From the NCBI GenBank assembly GCA_002794785.1, contig NBBA01000026.1:1-64000 (forward strand): DNA of 64,000 bases. The letters run 5' to 3'. The position numbers and the translations under genes were made by a program. Below, piece after piece: positions 33,679 to 46,025 of this stretch (the stretch's first letter is position 1; the number at the start of each line of letters is the position of its first letter). Source of the DNA: Coniferiporia sulphurascens (taxonomy: Eukaryota; Basidiomycota; Agaricomycetes; Hymenochaetales; Hymenochaetaceae). The notes beneath the pieces are model-generated. The model made no database searches. It was not told the origin of the DNA and worked only from the letters and a program-made list of their open reading frames with translations.

Positions 33679-35865
33679 ACCAAGGATATGGGAGGTTGAC
33701 TGTGCCGGCCAGGGGGGGTGGTTGTGCCACCTGCAGTGGGAGATCAGGCCGTGTCTGTGCCGGTAGGCTGAGTCGAAGCTCAGCCAGTAGCCCCCATAGG
33801 GACCGGCACAGCAGAGGACCTGTGCCACCGCAGTGAGTTCTGCACGATGGTGGTCGACCGAGATTATGATGAGCTTTCTCAGTCTTCATGTGGGGGGCCC
33901 TGTCACTGCCAAGTATTTGTCGGTGGTGGAGGCCAGGGGGCGGGCCAGCTGAAGGGACCAACGTTCGCTGAGTGTGCATGTCGCCACTTCCTTCAGAGCA
34001 GAGATAGAGGGGGCTAGGGAAGATGGGGGAAGCTCGGTTGCTAGCTTCGCCTCAGAGTCCGCCCATTCATTCCCGGGGATGTCCTCATGCCCCGGGCACC
34101 ATCGGAAATGAACAGTTAGATTTGGGAATGAGTCGAGGAGGGTCTCGACCCCTGCCTTCCAGAGGGGGAGGAGCTGGGCCCCTGAGGTGGAGGGCCAGGA
34201 GCGGAAGAGTCCGAGTGCTGTCAGGGAGTCCGAGAGGAAGAAGATCTCCTGGACGTCTGGCAGTAGGTGGTGGAGTCGTCTTGCTGCCCAGCCTGGGGCA
34301 GTCGCCAATGAGAAGATCTCGGCGTCTGTTGCTGTGGCACAGGTGGGGGAGGCTAGCTTGAGGGAGCTGATTTGGAGTGTCCCCTTCATGCCGCAGATGG
34401 CTGACCCTGAGGTATTCCTGATGTGTGAGCCATCGGTGAAGAATTGTAGGGAGGTGTTGGTGCAGCATATCCTGGCCTGGGTGATGTAGTGGTCACATAG
34501 GTTCACCGAGACAGGCTGCCTTGGAACTGAGAAGACGATGTGCCCTTTACCAAAGGCAAGGGGGTCCGTCCAGGGGGGGTGCGTGTATGCTGGGATCCGT
34601 TGGACTCGGGGGATGCAGACCTGCAACGAAAGGGAAAAAGGGGTATTAGCATTAGGATTGAACTTTTTCTGCCCTACTCGGTGGGGGTGCGCCAAAGGCA
34701 CAGTGCGTGGGTGGTTTTTAAATATTCGAAATAAGCGAAAAAAAGGGGGGTGGAACATAGAAAATTTGTTGAATGAGGAGACGTGCCCTTGTAGACGCCC
34801 AATATCCAACAGCAAGCAGTGTTCTGCATGGCCTGTAGTCAGTTGACTAGGGTTTTTTGTCGATGTCCATGATACCATACTGGTGCGCCCCATGCTAGGA
34901 CTGTGCGCATGCAGGCGGTATAGAGTCGGTGGAGGTGGATGGCTGAGAGACCCCTCTTGGTGTTGCCGAGGATGCGGAGGGCCGCCAGTGTTGATAGTCC
35001 CTTGGAACGCATGCATTCCACATGTGGTTTGAAGGTGAGGCCCGCATCCCACCAAATCCCGAGCCAGCGCAGGGGGTTGGTGGGTCGGACTAGGGTTGCG
35101 GCATCGATTTGAATCCCAGCAGTGTCCCATCGGTGGTAGCCGATTCGTCGCCTGGGTGGGTGGAAATGGAGGGCCTCTGTCTTTGCTGGCTCAATGTTGA
35201 GGCCGATTTGGTGAAAGAGGAGGTCGAGTTGTTGGTAGGCCTGTGCAAGGGATCGGCAGTTAGCTGTAACCGATGTGTCTACACAGGCAATGAGATGGTC
35301 GTCGACATATGCTAGCAGTTGGGAGCCACGCTGTTGGAAGCGCTGCATCACGATGCCTGCGAAGATTGTCGATAGGATTGGTGAGACCAGTGACCCTTGT
35401 AGGGTGCCGAGGTCGGGTTTTGGTGCAGTTGGTAGGGTTGTGCCATCGAATGAGATGGCCACTTCCCTGTTTGTCATGAAGGAGAGACACCACTCCGCCA
35501 TGTCTGGCGGGCATCCCATCTCCAGTAGCTGATGGTGGAGTCGTCTGGGGTGCACCGAGTCGAAAAAGCCCTGGATGTCTACCACTAGGATAGAGCAAAC
35601 TAGGCCTTTTGCATGTGCGCCTTCGACAATCTGTAAAAGGTGCTGGGTGGCATCGTAGACCGAATGGCCCTGATGTCCTCCATACTGGTTTGGTGGCAAC
35701 CAGTTCCTCGTGTTTGCGAGGTACTGGAGCCGGTTAGCAATCATTTTCTCGAGTAACTTGCCCAGGGTTTCCTCGAGAGTGATGGGGCGATAGGACCGGG
35801 GGGAGAATGGGTCCTTCTTGTTCGGCTTCCGCAGCATCATGACTTTTGCTGTCCGGAGCCTGCCC
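33679..35865 (-). pseudogene. A4 ORF2 upstream part (RT palm to RNase H), 5'-truncated
   Basis: The piece starts at the KVMMLRKPNKKDPFSPRSYRP block and runs through RT (DIQGFFDSV, GTLQGSLVSPIL with altered PQGSP, YVDDHL). It continues through RNase H (FTDGSHI, SDSLTALGLF, GNEWADSEAKLA) to ILGGCETF, where B2 is inserted. The rest of ORF2 is at 22239-22577. Interruptions are TGA at 34839 (CGA in A2), a one-base loss in a C run near 34688 and TGA at 33886. The endonuclease and gag are absent: the element is truncated at 35865 and abuts B5 head to head. Confidence 0.85.
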
Positions 35866-37531
35866 ATCTTCCCGACTCTGATTCACGGCCTGACAGCAAT
35901 CACCGTCGGTGCCCCATTGACATGATCTGGGCCCCACCCGCAGTCAACCCCGACTCTATCTTAGATACGGCTACCTCCGACCCATCACCTCTGTCCGACC
36001 ACACCATCCTGTGGTGGTCACTGCCATTTCGGCCCCCCCCTCCGGTCCTAAAGACACGCTGACTACTCCCAGCCGACAAGGAGGAATGGACCGACATAGC
36101 CTTCCCTCTCCTCGAAACAGCCTTCCGTCTACCAGGGCACAACACCCATTCCCTGGACATTAAAGCCAAAGCGGTCGTCAACTCCATGGTCGAAGCCCTC
36201 CAGCCGTTCACCCGCCTCTCCAAGCCATCGAAAACGGAAGTCCTGTGGTGGTCACCCCACTGCAAGACCCTGCTATCCGCCATCACAACGGCCACCACCC
36301 CCCTCCAGCGTGCAGCAGCAAGAAGAGCCTTTAAAAGAGGCGTAAGAACAGCCAAACGACATTTCTATGCAGACCAGGCATCAGAAGCGGACGCATCCAA
36401 CATCTGGAACTGGGCCAAATGCGGCCTCGGCAACCGACCCACCCCCATCCCCTCGCTGAAATGGCGAGATGGCACATTCACACAAATGGACGATGAGAAA
36501 GGTGAGCTTTTCTGTGAAACTTTCTTCATGTCCCCCCCCACCCAGGCAGCAGCCAACACTCTGCCGCCACCAATCCAACCAGCTGCCCCGCCCATACTCC
36601 TCATGGAGCTTACGGGGGCACTGTCAGACACATCCAACCTGTCGGCCCCAGGCCTCTCGGGAATAGGTTATCGCTCCCTGAAATGGGTGGTGGACGCCTC
36701 CCTGACGAGATACTTACCCTTTTCAATGATTGTCTGCATGTGGGGCATCACCCCAAGTGCTGGTGAGTGGCAAAAGTAGTAATGCTCAGGAAGCCAAACA
36801 AGAAGGACCCCTTCTCCCCACGATCATACCGGCCCATCACCCTCGAGGAGACCTTAGGGAAACTCCTCGAAAAGATAATTGCTAACCGGCTCCAATACCT
36901 CATGAACACGAGGGATTGGTTGCCACCTAACCAATACAGGGGGCGTCAGGGACACTCGGTCTACGATGCTGCCCAACACCTTTTACAGATCGCGGAACGT
37001 GCCCACTCAGAAGGCCGGGTTTGTTCGGTCCTTGCGGTCGACATCCGGGGCTTCTTCGACTCGGTTCACCCCCAGCTCCTCCACCAACAACTGTTGGACC
37101 TTGGTTGCGCCCCAGACATGGCCAACTGGTGCCTGTCCTTCATGATGGACCGGCAGGTAGCCGTCGCTTTCGACGGCACCACCCTCCCCACCGCCCCCAA
37201 ACCCGACTTCGGCACCCCGCAGGGATCGCCAGTCTCCCCCATACTGTCAACAATATTCGCAGGGGTGGTCCTCCAGCGCTTTCACCAAGCCGGCACCACA
37301 GCTCTGGCATACATTGACGACCACTTACTTATTTGCATAGGTCCCTCAGTGACATCCAACTGCCACACCTTAGCCCGCGCCTACCAACAACTCGACACCC
37401 TCTTTGGCACCATCGGTCTCAACATTGAAGCCGCCAAGACGGAATGCCTCCACTTTCACCCTCCTTGGCGATGCACTGGCTATGACGGCTGGGACACGGC
37501 CGAGGTACAGGTCGACCCCAACACCCTGATC
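35866..37531 (+). pseudogene. B5: ORF2 fragment, end of endonuclease to RT
   Basis: The fragment starts at PAHLPDSDS in the endonuclease (CPIDMIWAP, SDHTI follow) and runs through RT motifs GLSGIGYRSLKW, KDPFSPRSYRPITLEETLGKLLEK, DIRGFFDSV, GTPQGSPVSPIL, YIDDHL and LNIEAAKTECLHF to about PNTLI. TGA at 36060 and a one-base frameshift near 36700 break it. The 3' half is missing: it stops where B6 begins with CATCCTTC, and I could not find its continuation beyond B6. The 5' end abuts A4 in opposite orientation. Confidence 0.82.
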
Positions 37532-37589
37532 CATCCTTCTTGACCAGTAACCACCACCATCAACTAGTGCAGGCAGCTAAAACTCCCCC

Positions 37590-39653
37590 ATGTCGAACCC
37601 AGGCAATTACAGGAATACTCTCTGTCGGACAACCTGAACCAACCCCCCACCTGCCCCACCGGCCAACGCCAACCCCGACAGGGTCACCAGGATGACCGCC
37701 AACTGGGCCTCCGCCGGCGCCAGCGCTGCCACGAGGCATGGCACCGCTGCCCCCACCACCCCCCAACAGGCACCCCTGACCGACTTCCCACCATTGACCT
37801 CCTCCCCGGACGTCCTGGCACCCTCCCCAGCCATTGGTGACTTGCAACTGATCTCAGCCTACGACTTCACTGCCCAAGCGCACACGGAATCCAGGGCAGC
37901 ATCCCGAGCCGGCTCCCCAACTGCCTCGGTAGGGTTGATCCATGGCTCCATCAAAACCGGTGAGACAGCCCCAGCAATGGCGGTTGACCCCCATACCCCC
38001 CTGCAACAGGTGGGAGGTGCAAGCCTCAGGCAGAAATGCTCCTTGGCCGCCATGTTGCCTCTCACACCGAGAGGACCCCCCGCCCAACAACATGAACAGC
38101 ACATGGCAGGGTTCATGTACTCCCTCACCCGCGCCCTGGATGACTTCGACCAGCAAACCAGGGATGCCACCACCAAGACGATCGACATCAAGGCTGCGCA
38201 GTTTGTGGGCAACCTCCTATGGAATGTCCAATGGACGCTGGCCAACATTGAGCAAGACAGGACATACCCACAGAACATCATCTACCGCAATGCAGTGATG
38301 GCCTACAACTTCGCGAGGGAGGGGGCAGTAATCACCCTCCCGGAACCCTTCGCCCCAGCTCGCCCCCCCCAAAGGGCCCCGGCCACCGCTGGGACCCCCG
38401 GCACCGCCCCTGTGACCCCAGAAATGAGGGCACTGACTGAGGCAGTCAAGCGTCTGACTACTGACGTGGCTTCTATTTCACAGCAGATGTCTTCCATCAG
38501 CTCTAGGCCTGCCCAGCACCAACAGCAACAACAACCGCAACAACCGGCCCCCCAAGCCGCCATCCAGGCCGCCCCCACCTCCTATGCCCAAGTGGCTGCA
38601 GCAGCGGCCCCCCCGACAACCGCCAACCCATCCCCAGTGGCTCCAACCACTGGGGCGGTCATCAACCTGGTGCAAAAGAAGAAGAAGCGCCAGAGGAAGG
38701 TACCCCTGCCACCTACAATGTACGCCAAGGACCCAACCTTGGTCCTCACCCCCACAGTCGGCATACGGGCCGAGAACCAGAAGTCAGCAATGGCCCTGAC
38801 AAAAACGTCCCATGAGTTTTTCGCCTCCCTCCCCACTGCAGACCAAGTCCTGGTCTTGTCCTCTTCCTACAACGTAAAGGGGAACATCGTGACCACATTT
38901 GCGGCATGCCCATCCTCAGCTAACCCGACCATGGAAACGATCATTGATCGGCACTCTGCGGCCTATGCCTCCCATATGTGCACAGAGTGCATTGCGACGG
39001 GAATTAACGTCCCAGCCGCCTTCTCCCTAACCCCCTCCAGAGTCCGCCCCCGGTCCGCATTGCACATCTCCATGGTGCCCTGCAAGGACTTTTTGTTCGG
39101 CCAAAACAGACACACCATAAATGAGAAGGCCCTCATGGCCGAAATCCGGCATAACCCGGCACTCCACAACCTTGACTTTGTAGTCACCCCCCACTTTTCC
39201 GCCACTGAAGACCACCTGCCGACACTCGACAGATGCCCAGTGGTATTCTCCTTCATCGACCCCGACAGCTCCATCCGCGAGCGCCTCCTCAAGAGGCCAT
39301 GCATCTGGATGTTCGGATCCACCCTCCGCCTCTCAGTCCCACCCGTCCACCCCACCCTCACTCAATGTGAGCGGTGTCAGGGCCTCGGTCATGGAACCAA
39401 GGGCTGCCGAGCCCAACCCTGTTGCACCGATTGTGCAGGTGCCCACCTGACCCGCAATCACCGCAAATCATGTGCCCACTGCACAACTGACGCAGTGCCT
39501 GAAGGCGACACCTGCCCTCACCCCCGCCTCTGCAACAACTGCAAGGGCGACCACCCTGCCACCCTGCCGGCCTGCCCTAAGAAGAGGCGATACCACCAAA
39601 TCGAAGAGGCCCTCGCCACTGACCCTACCGACGACCAGATGGAGGAAATATGA
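37590..39653 (+). pseudogene. B6 ORF1, gag-like protein, one early stop
   Basis: The 688-codon frame from ATG 37590 (MSNPGNYRNTL) to TGA 39651-39653 is broken only by TGA at 37635-37637, codon 16, where B13 has CGA. Re-initiation downstream could still yield nearly the whole protein. Features in order: Ala/Pro/Ser-rich N-terminus; conserved GFMYSLTRALDDFD and NLLWNVQWTLANIEQD; a Gln/Pro-rich linker; KKKKRQRKVPLPPTMYAKDP (basic, perhaps nuclear targeting); FNVKGN-type block (YNVKGNIVTTFAACP); three knuckles CERCQGLGHGTKGC, CTDCAGAHLTRNH and NCKGDHPATLPAC; acidic end DDQMEEI. The ATGA overlap with ORF2 is kept. Confidence 0.9.
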
Positions 39654-42600
39654 TAGAGACAATCTCTGTCTTGCAGTGGAACGCTGCCTGCTCTCTAGCG
39701 GTGATACATTCCCTAATCCCTGTCCTTACAACTGACCCCTCCCCCCCACACCTAATTCTCATACAGGAACCCCCCTGGTATCAAATAGGCCTGCAACCAT
39801 CACTCACCAACCCGACTGGCACCCCGGTCCTCAACATCCCCACCATCCCGGGCTACATCCCCGTCCTACCACCAGAGGTTCGCCCTCAGGTAGTTACGTA
39901 TGTATCCAGGGCCCTCCCTCCCACCTCCTGGTCGATCCTCGGAGCCGCATCTTATGGCACTGATGTACTGATGGTGGAAGTACAATCCCAACTCACCCTC
40001 CAGGTGTGCAACTACTATGGCATGCACCCCCCGGATCAAGAGAACGCCTCCCCCCAGTACCCCGGTGAGTCCTTTTTATTCTCACTCCCCTCGGCACTAG
40101 CCACCACTCTACTTGTGGTGGGTGACTTCAACCGTCGCCACCACACATGGTCCGATTTCTCCATCCCATGGCAGGAGGACTTGGGGGCACAACCCCTTGA
40201 TGACTTCTTCCATGGGCATGGCCTGGTGCCTGCTCACCTCCCTGACTCTGACTTGTGACCCGACGGTAACTGCCGCTGGTGTCCCATTGACATGATCTGG
40301 GCCCCACCCATGGTCAACCCAGACTCTATTTTAGACTCGGGCTCCTCCGACCCCTCACCACTGTCCGACCACACCATGTTGCATTGGATGGTGCCATCTC
40401 GACCACCCCCTCCTGTCCTAAAGACATGCTGGCTACTTCCAGCCGACAAGGAGAAATAGACCGAAATAGCCTTCCCTCTCCTCGAAACAGCCTTCGGTCT
40501 TCCGGGGCACAACACCCATGCCCTGGACACCAAAGCGAAAGCGGTCCTCGACTCCATGGTCGCCACCCTACAGCCATTCACCCACATCTCAAAGCCGTCG
40601 AAAACGGAAGTCCCATGGTGGTCACCCCACTGCAAGACCCTCTTATCCACCATTACAATGGCAACCACCCCCCTCCAGCATGCATCAGCAAGAAGAGCCT
40701 TTAAAAGGGGCGTTAGGACGGCCAAACGGCAGTTCTACGCCGACCAGGCATCAGAAGCAGACACCTCCAACATCTGGAACTGGGCCAAGCGTGGTCTAGG
40801 CAACTGACCCACTCCCATCCCATCGCTGAAACGGCGAGATGGCACCTTCACCCAAACAGGCGAGGAGAAAGGTGAGCTCTTCCATGAAACTTTCTTCATG
40901 CCCCCCCCCCCAGGCAGTGGCCAACACCCCACTGCCACCACCCCAACCAGCTGCCCTGCCAATACTCCTTTCAGGGCTTACAGGGGCACTGTCCGACACA
41001 TCCAACTTGTCAGCACCGGGCCTCTCGGGAATAGGTTACTGCCCCCTGAAATGGGTGGTGGACGCCTACCCCGATGAGATTCTTACACTTTTCAACGACT
41101 GCCTGTGTTTGGGGCACCACCCCAAATGCTGGCAGGCAGCAAAGGTGGTAATGCTCCAGAAGCCAAACAAGAAGGATCCCTTCTCGCCACGGTCATACCA
41201 GCCCATCACCCTTGAGGAGACCCTAGGGAAACTCCTCGAAAAAGTCATCGCTAACAGGCTCCAGTACCTTGCGAACATGAGGGACTGGCTGCCACCCAAC
41301 CAATATGGGGGACGTCAGGGCCATTTGGTCTACAACGCTGCCCAACACCTTTTACAGATCACGGAATGCACCCACTCAGAGGGCCTTGTGTGCTCGGTCC
41401 TTGCGGTCGACATTCAGGGCTTCTTCGATTTGGTGCACCCATGGCTCCTCCACTGACAATTGCTGGACCTTGGTTGCGCCCCAGACATGGCCAACTGGTG
41501 CCTGTCCTTCATGATGGACCGGCAGGTAGCCGTTGTCTTCAACGGCACCACCCTCCCAACTGCCCTGAAACCCGACCTCGGCACCCCCCAGGAATCACCA
41601 GTCTCCCCCATCCTGTCAACGATATTCGCAGGGGTGGTCCTCCGGCACTTTCACCAAGCCAGCACCACCACCCTAGCATACATTGATGACCACTTACTTA
41701 TCTGCGTAGGACCTTCAGTAGCATCCAACTGCCGCAAGCTCGCACGCGCCTACCAACAACTCGACACCCTTTTCGGCACCATCGGTCTCAACATCAAAGC
41801 CACCAAGACAGAGTGTCTCCACTTTCACCCCCCTTGGCGACACATTGGCTATAATGGCTGGGACACTGCCGGGGTACAGGTTGACCCCAATACCCTTATC
41901 TGCCCCTCAATCCCACTTAGATGGCTAGGGATATGGTGGGACCCTGGCCTCTCCTTTAAGCCCCATGTTGAGCGGATGTGCTCCAAGGGGCTCTCCACCC
42001 TCGCCACACTCCACATCCTGGGCAACACCCAACGTGGCATATCAGCCCTACTACTCCACCACCTATACACCTCCTGCGTTCGCTCCATCCTGTCATGGGG
42101 AGCACCGGTATGGTACCATGGCTGCTGCCAAAAAACCCTGGTAAACCGCCTCCAGGCTGTGCAAAACACGGCCTGCCGATGGATCTTGGGTGTCTTCAAA
42201 GGTGCCTCCCCCCATTCCACTAATTTTCTATGCTCCATTCCCCCTCTCTCTTTCTACTTCAAATATATAAAGACTACCCATTCCCTTCGCCTCTGGTGCA
42301 CCCCTCACTCTATTGGCCGTAAATTATTTAAAAACGTAGCTAACAGACCCTTCTCCCTTTCTCTGCAGGTCCGAGCCCCCCGGGTTCAACAGGTCCCTGC
42401 ATACACGCATCCCCCATGGACGGATCCCCTGGCCTTTACTCAGGGCAGGGTTCGATTTTCTGCCCCCTCCACCCCGGTTAGCGCCGACACACGAAAGTCT
42501 TTCATAACGGCGGCACGTCAACTGGGGTCCACTCCCCATGTCCAGGTATTCACGGACGGCTCCCGCATTGACAATAAGTCGGGCTCGGCCATCTGCGCTA

Positions 42601-43646
42601 TGCTCGGCAATACCCACCTCCGGTCTCGCCAACTAGAGTCCACTACCTGCGCCACAGCCACGGATGCCGAGGAATTCTCCCTCGCCACGGCCCCAGGCTG
42701 GGTGGCACGCCACCTCCCGGCTCAACTGCATGTCGCATCAGACATCTTCTTCCTGTCTGATTCGCTGACTGCACTCCACCTCTTCCGAACGTGGGCTGCC
42801 GCCCCTGGTGCCCACCTCCTCCACATTTGGAAAGTGGGTGTGGAAACTCTGCTGGACTCGTACCCCCAGCTTGCCGTTCACTTTGTATGGTGCCCCGGTC
42901 ACTCGGACATCCCCAGCAATGAATGGGCCGATGTGGAAGCGAAACTTGCAACAGAGCTCCCGCCATCCGACCTTAAACCGTCCACCTCCGTGCTAAAGGA
43001 AGCCGCCATCCGCACTCTCATGGACAGGTGGACTTTCTCGCTAGCCTGCCCCCTAGCCTTAACCACTGACAAATACCTGGCGGTACATGGCCTCCCTACT
43101 CGCCGACCCAGGAAGCTGCTCATGCACTTGGTCGACCACCCACGAAGCAAGCTATCGGCAGTCGCCCAAGTCCTCTGTCGAGCCGGTCCCTATGAGGGCT
43201 ACTGGCTGAGCTTCGACTCAGCCTACCGGCGTCGACATGGCTTGATCTCACATTGCAGATGGCACAACCACCCCCCATGGCCTGCGCAGTCGACCGCCCA
43301 CATCCTAGGCGGCTGTAGCACCTTCCAACCTTGGATACGATGTGTATGGCCACCTCGGGACCCTCTCCCAGCCCACCATTCTGAGTGGGCAGATGAAAAC
43401 TGCCTCCCAGTTCTGCACTGCTGGCTAAGGCTAATGGGGCATCTCAACTGCCTCTCCGATCGCGCTGCAGGTGCCATCCGGCTGTCTTTCGCCATGATGG
43501 ACCTAGACGGACACCCAACCAACGAGGATATGGACCTGGACCTCCTATGGGATTACATGCATCGTATGCTCGGACCTCAAACCCAGGACTCGGACCCAGC
43601 CCTTTTAGAGCTATCAGGTACACTCCCCCCATTTCCACTTGAGTAA
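39650..43646 (+). pseudogene. B6 ORF2, endonuclease / RT / RNase H polyprotein
   Basis: The start is ATG 39650 (MIETISVLQWNAA). The endonuclease has IQEPPWYQIG, VVGDFNRRHHTW, CPIDMIWAP and SDHTM. The RT has GLSGIGYCPLKW, DIQGFFDLV, GTPQESPVSPIL (Gly to Glu in motif B) and YIDDHL. RNase H has FTDGSRI, SDSLTALHLF and SNEWAD. From 41460 the frame is open for 728 codons to PPFPLE at 43646. Upstream breaks are stops at 40256, 40457 (TAG where others have TGG), 40805 (TGA; B5 has CGA) and 41454 (TGA; B13 has CGA), plus one extra base in the 10-C run near 40905-40914. Confidence 0.9.
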
Positions 43647-43898
43647 AATGCCTGCCTTTCGGACTCCCACACGATCTGTCTCAGCCGGCGCTCTCGCCCC
43701 CCCTTCTCACTTCTAAGCTTCCTACTTTAACCTGCAGTCATACACCTGGTTTATTCATAGCGATATGTATCCCTCCCTTGTGTTGTCCTCTTTTACTTAA
43801 TAGGGGCTCTTCACACTTTGGCACCCTCAGGGAGCAGAGCCCCCGCCCATTTTTGTGTGATGCGCAATGATGGGTGCCTCTGTTGTTATGTAGTTAGG

Positions 43899-43918
43899 GC
43901 CCCCCCCGAAGGGGGGGC
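43899..43918 (+). other. Family B 3' terminal hairpin (B6)
   Basis: A run of eight C, loop GAA and seven G can form a strong stem about 30 nt before the tail. Other B copies keep the stem but vary the loop (TTTG, GAA, TTCG, TTCA). It is a likely recognition structure for the element's own reverse transcriptase, by analogy with other non-LTR elements. Confidence 0.6.
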
Positions 43919-43972
43919 AGCTTGTAATTAGGTAATACTGCAGGAATAATAATAATAATAATTTTAAAAAAA

Positions 43973-46025
43973 GCGGTGCAAAACCAGGAGGCGGTTTTCA
44001 TCAGCCCACTCTGAATGGTGGACTGGGAGAGGGTCCCAAGGTGGCCATATGCGTCATATCCATGGTTGGAAGGTACTACAGCCGCCTAGGATGTGGGTGG
44101 TCAACTGCATGGGCCATGGGGGGTGATTGTGCCACCTGCAATGCGAGATCAGGCCATGCCTGCGCTGGTAGGCTGAGTCGAAACTCAGCCAGTAACCCCT
44201 GTAGGGACCAGCATGGCAGAGGACCTGAGCGACTGCAGATAGCTCGGTGCATGGGTGGTCGACCGAATGCATGATCAGCTTTCTAGGTCGGCGTGAGGGG
44301 AGGCTGTGGACTGCCAAGTACTTATTGGCGGTTGAGGCTAGGGGGCATGTGAGCAAGAGGGTCCATCAGTCCATGAGGGTGTGGATGGCAACTTCCTTTA
44401 GCATGGAGGTGGAGGGCTTGAGGTCAGATGGAGGGAGCTCCATTGCCAGTTTTGCTTCTGCATCAGCCCATTCATTGCCATGGATGTCCAAGTGACCAGG
44501 ACACCATACAAAATGAACGGTGAGCTGGGGGTATGAGTCCAGCAGAGTCACCACACCTGCTTTCCAGATGTGAAGGAGGTGGGCACCGGGGTGGTGGCCC
44601 ATGATTGGAAGAGGTGTAGGGCAGTCAGCAAATCGGACAGAAAGAAGATGTCCGATGCGATATGCAGTTGTGCCAGGAGGCGGTGTGCTACCCAGCCTGG
44701 GGCCGTGGCGAGGGAGAATTCCTCAGTGTCCATGGCTGTAGCGCAGTTGGGGGACTCTGGTCAGCATGACCAGAGGTGGGTGGGGCCCAGCATTGTGCAG
44801 ATGGCAGAGCCCGACTTGTTGTTGATGTGAGAGCCATCCATGAATACTTGGACATGAGGGGTGGAGCCTAAGGCCTGTGCAGCGCTCACAAATTGCTTGC
44901 AGGTGTCAGCACTGACTGGGGTGATGGGGGTGGTGAAGTGGACTCGGCCATTGGTAAAGGCCAGGGGGTCCGTCCATGGGGGATGTGTGTATGCAGGGAC
45001 CTGTTGAACCCGGGGGGCTCGGACCTGCAAAGAAAGGGAGAAAGGTCTGTTAGCTATGTTTTTTTTTTTAAAGTTTTCGGCTAATAGAGTGAGGGGTGTG
45101 CCAAAGGTGAAGAGAATGGGTAGTCTTTATATATTCAAAATAGAAAGAGAGAGGGGGGACAGAGCAAAGAAAATTGGTGGAGTGGGGGGAGGCGCCTTTA
45201 AAGATGCCCAAAATCCAGTGGCAGGCCGTGTTTTGCACAGTCTGGAGGCGGTTTACCAAGGTTTTTTGGTGGTGGCCATGGTACCAAACTGGTGTGCCCC
45301 AGGAAAGAACAGAGCAGATGCAGGAGGTGTATAGGCAGTGGAGGAGGAGGGCCGATATGCCACATTGGGTGTTGCCCAGAATGTGGAGGGCAGCAAGAGT
45401 AGAGAGCCCCTTGGAGTGCATGTGCTCAACATGGGGCCTGAAGGAGAGGCCTGGGTCCCACCAAATCCCCAACCATCTTAGTGGGATTGAGGGGTGGATC
45501 AGGGTGTTGGGGTTGAGCTGGACCCCGGCAGTGTCCCAGCCGTCATAGCCAGTACATTGCTGAGGGGGGTGAAAGTGGAGGCACTCCATCTTGGTGGCTT
45601 TGATGTTGAGACCAATGGTGCCGAAGGGGGTGTCGAGTTGGTGGTAGGCATGGGCGAGGGCGTGGCAGTTGGATGTCACTGAGGGACCTACACATATTAG
45701 TAAGTGGTCATTGACATATGCTAAGGCGGTGGTGCCGGCTTGGTGAAAGCGCCAGAGGACCATGCCTGCAAATATCGTTGACAGGATGGGGGACACCAGG
45801 CCATGCCCACGGAAAAAGTCGTCAAGGGGTTGCGCCCTCAATTCCTCTGGCTGTGAGGTGGAGAGTTCAGACCATGTGGGGTGGCAATGGTTGAAGTCGC
45901 CTGCCACCAGGAGGGTAGTGGCCGTCGCTGAGGGGAGCAAGAAGAGGAAGGACTCACCTGGGTACTGTGGAGGGGCCCCAACGCAGTCTGGGGGTGACAT
46001 ACCATAGTAGTTGCACACCCATACC
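43973..46025 (-). pseudogene. B7: internally deleted ORF2 fragment, missing both ends
   Basis: On the minus strand it begins near VCNYYGM of the endonuclease, runs through VAGDFNHCHPTW to DDFFRGHGL, then jumps at about 45797 directly to RT motif B (VSPILSTIFAG). The last part of the endonuclease and most of the RT fingers and palm are lost. It continues with YVNDHL (catalytic Asp to Asn), the linker and RNase H (FMDGSHI, SDLLTAL, GNEWAD) to near the C-terminus, where it is cut at 43973. Stops occur in the RNase H region (for example near 44366). The 3' UTR and tail are absent. It abuts the truncated 5' end of B8 head to head. Confidence 0.82.

Larger units (their letters stand above)
37532..43972 (+). 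mobile_element. Family B LINE, copy B6, full length
   Basis: The element is 6.44 kb from the terminal CATCCTTCTTGACCAGTAACC to an AATAATAATAAT tail at about 43944-43972. It has a complete gag frame with one stop, a complete-length ORF2, a 3' UTR and the C-run/G-run hairpin. No target duplication was visible: the left flank is B5 and the right flank is minus-strand B7, so the site may have been rearranged. Confidence 0.9.

Noticed and set aside
33886..35130. A 414-codon frame with an unfamiliar N-terminal half.
   Set aside because: Its first half is the wrong frame of the A4 RT region. Only the part after the frameshift near 34688 is the true RNase H frame.
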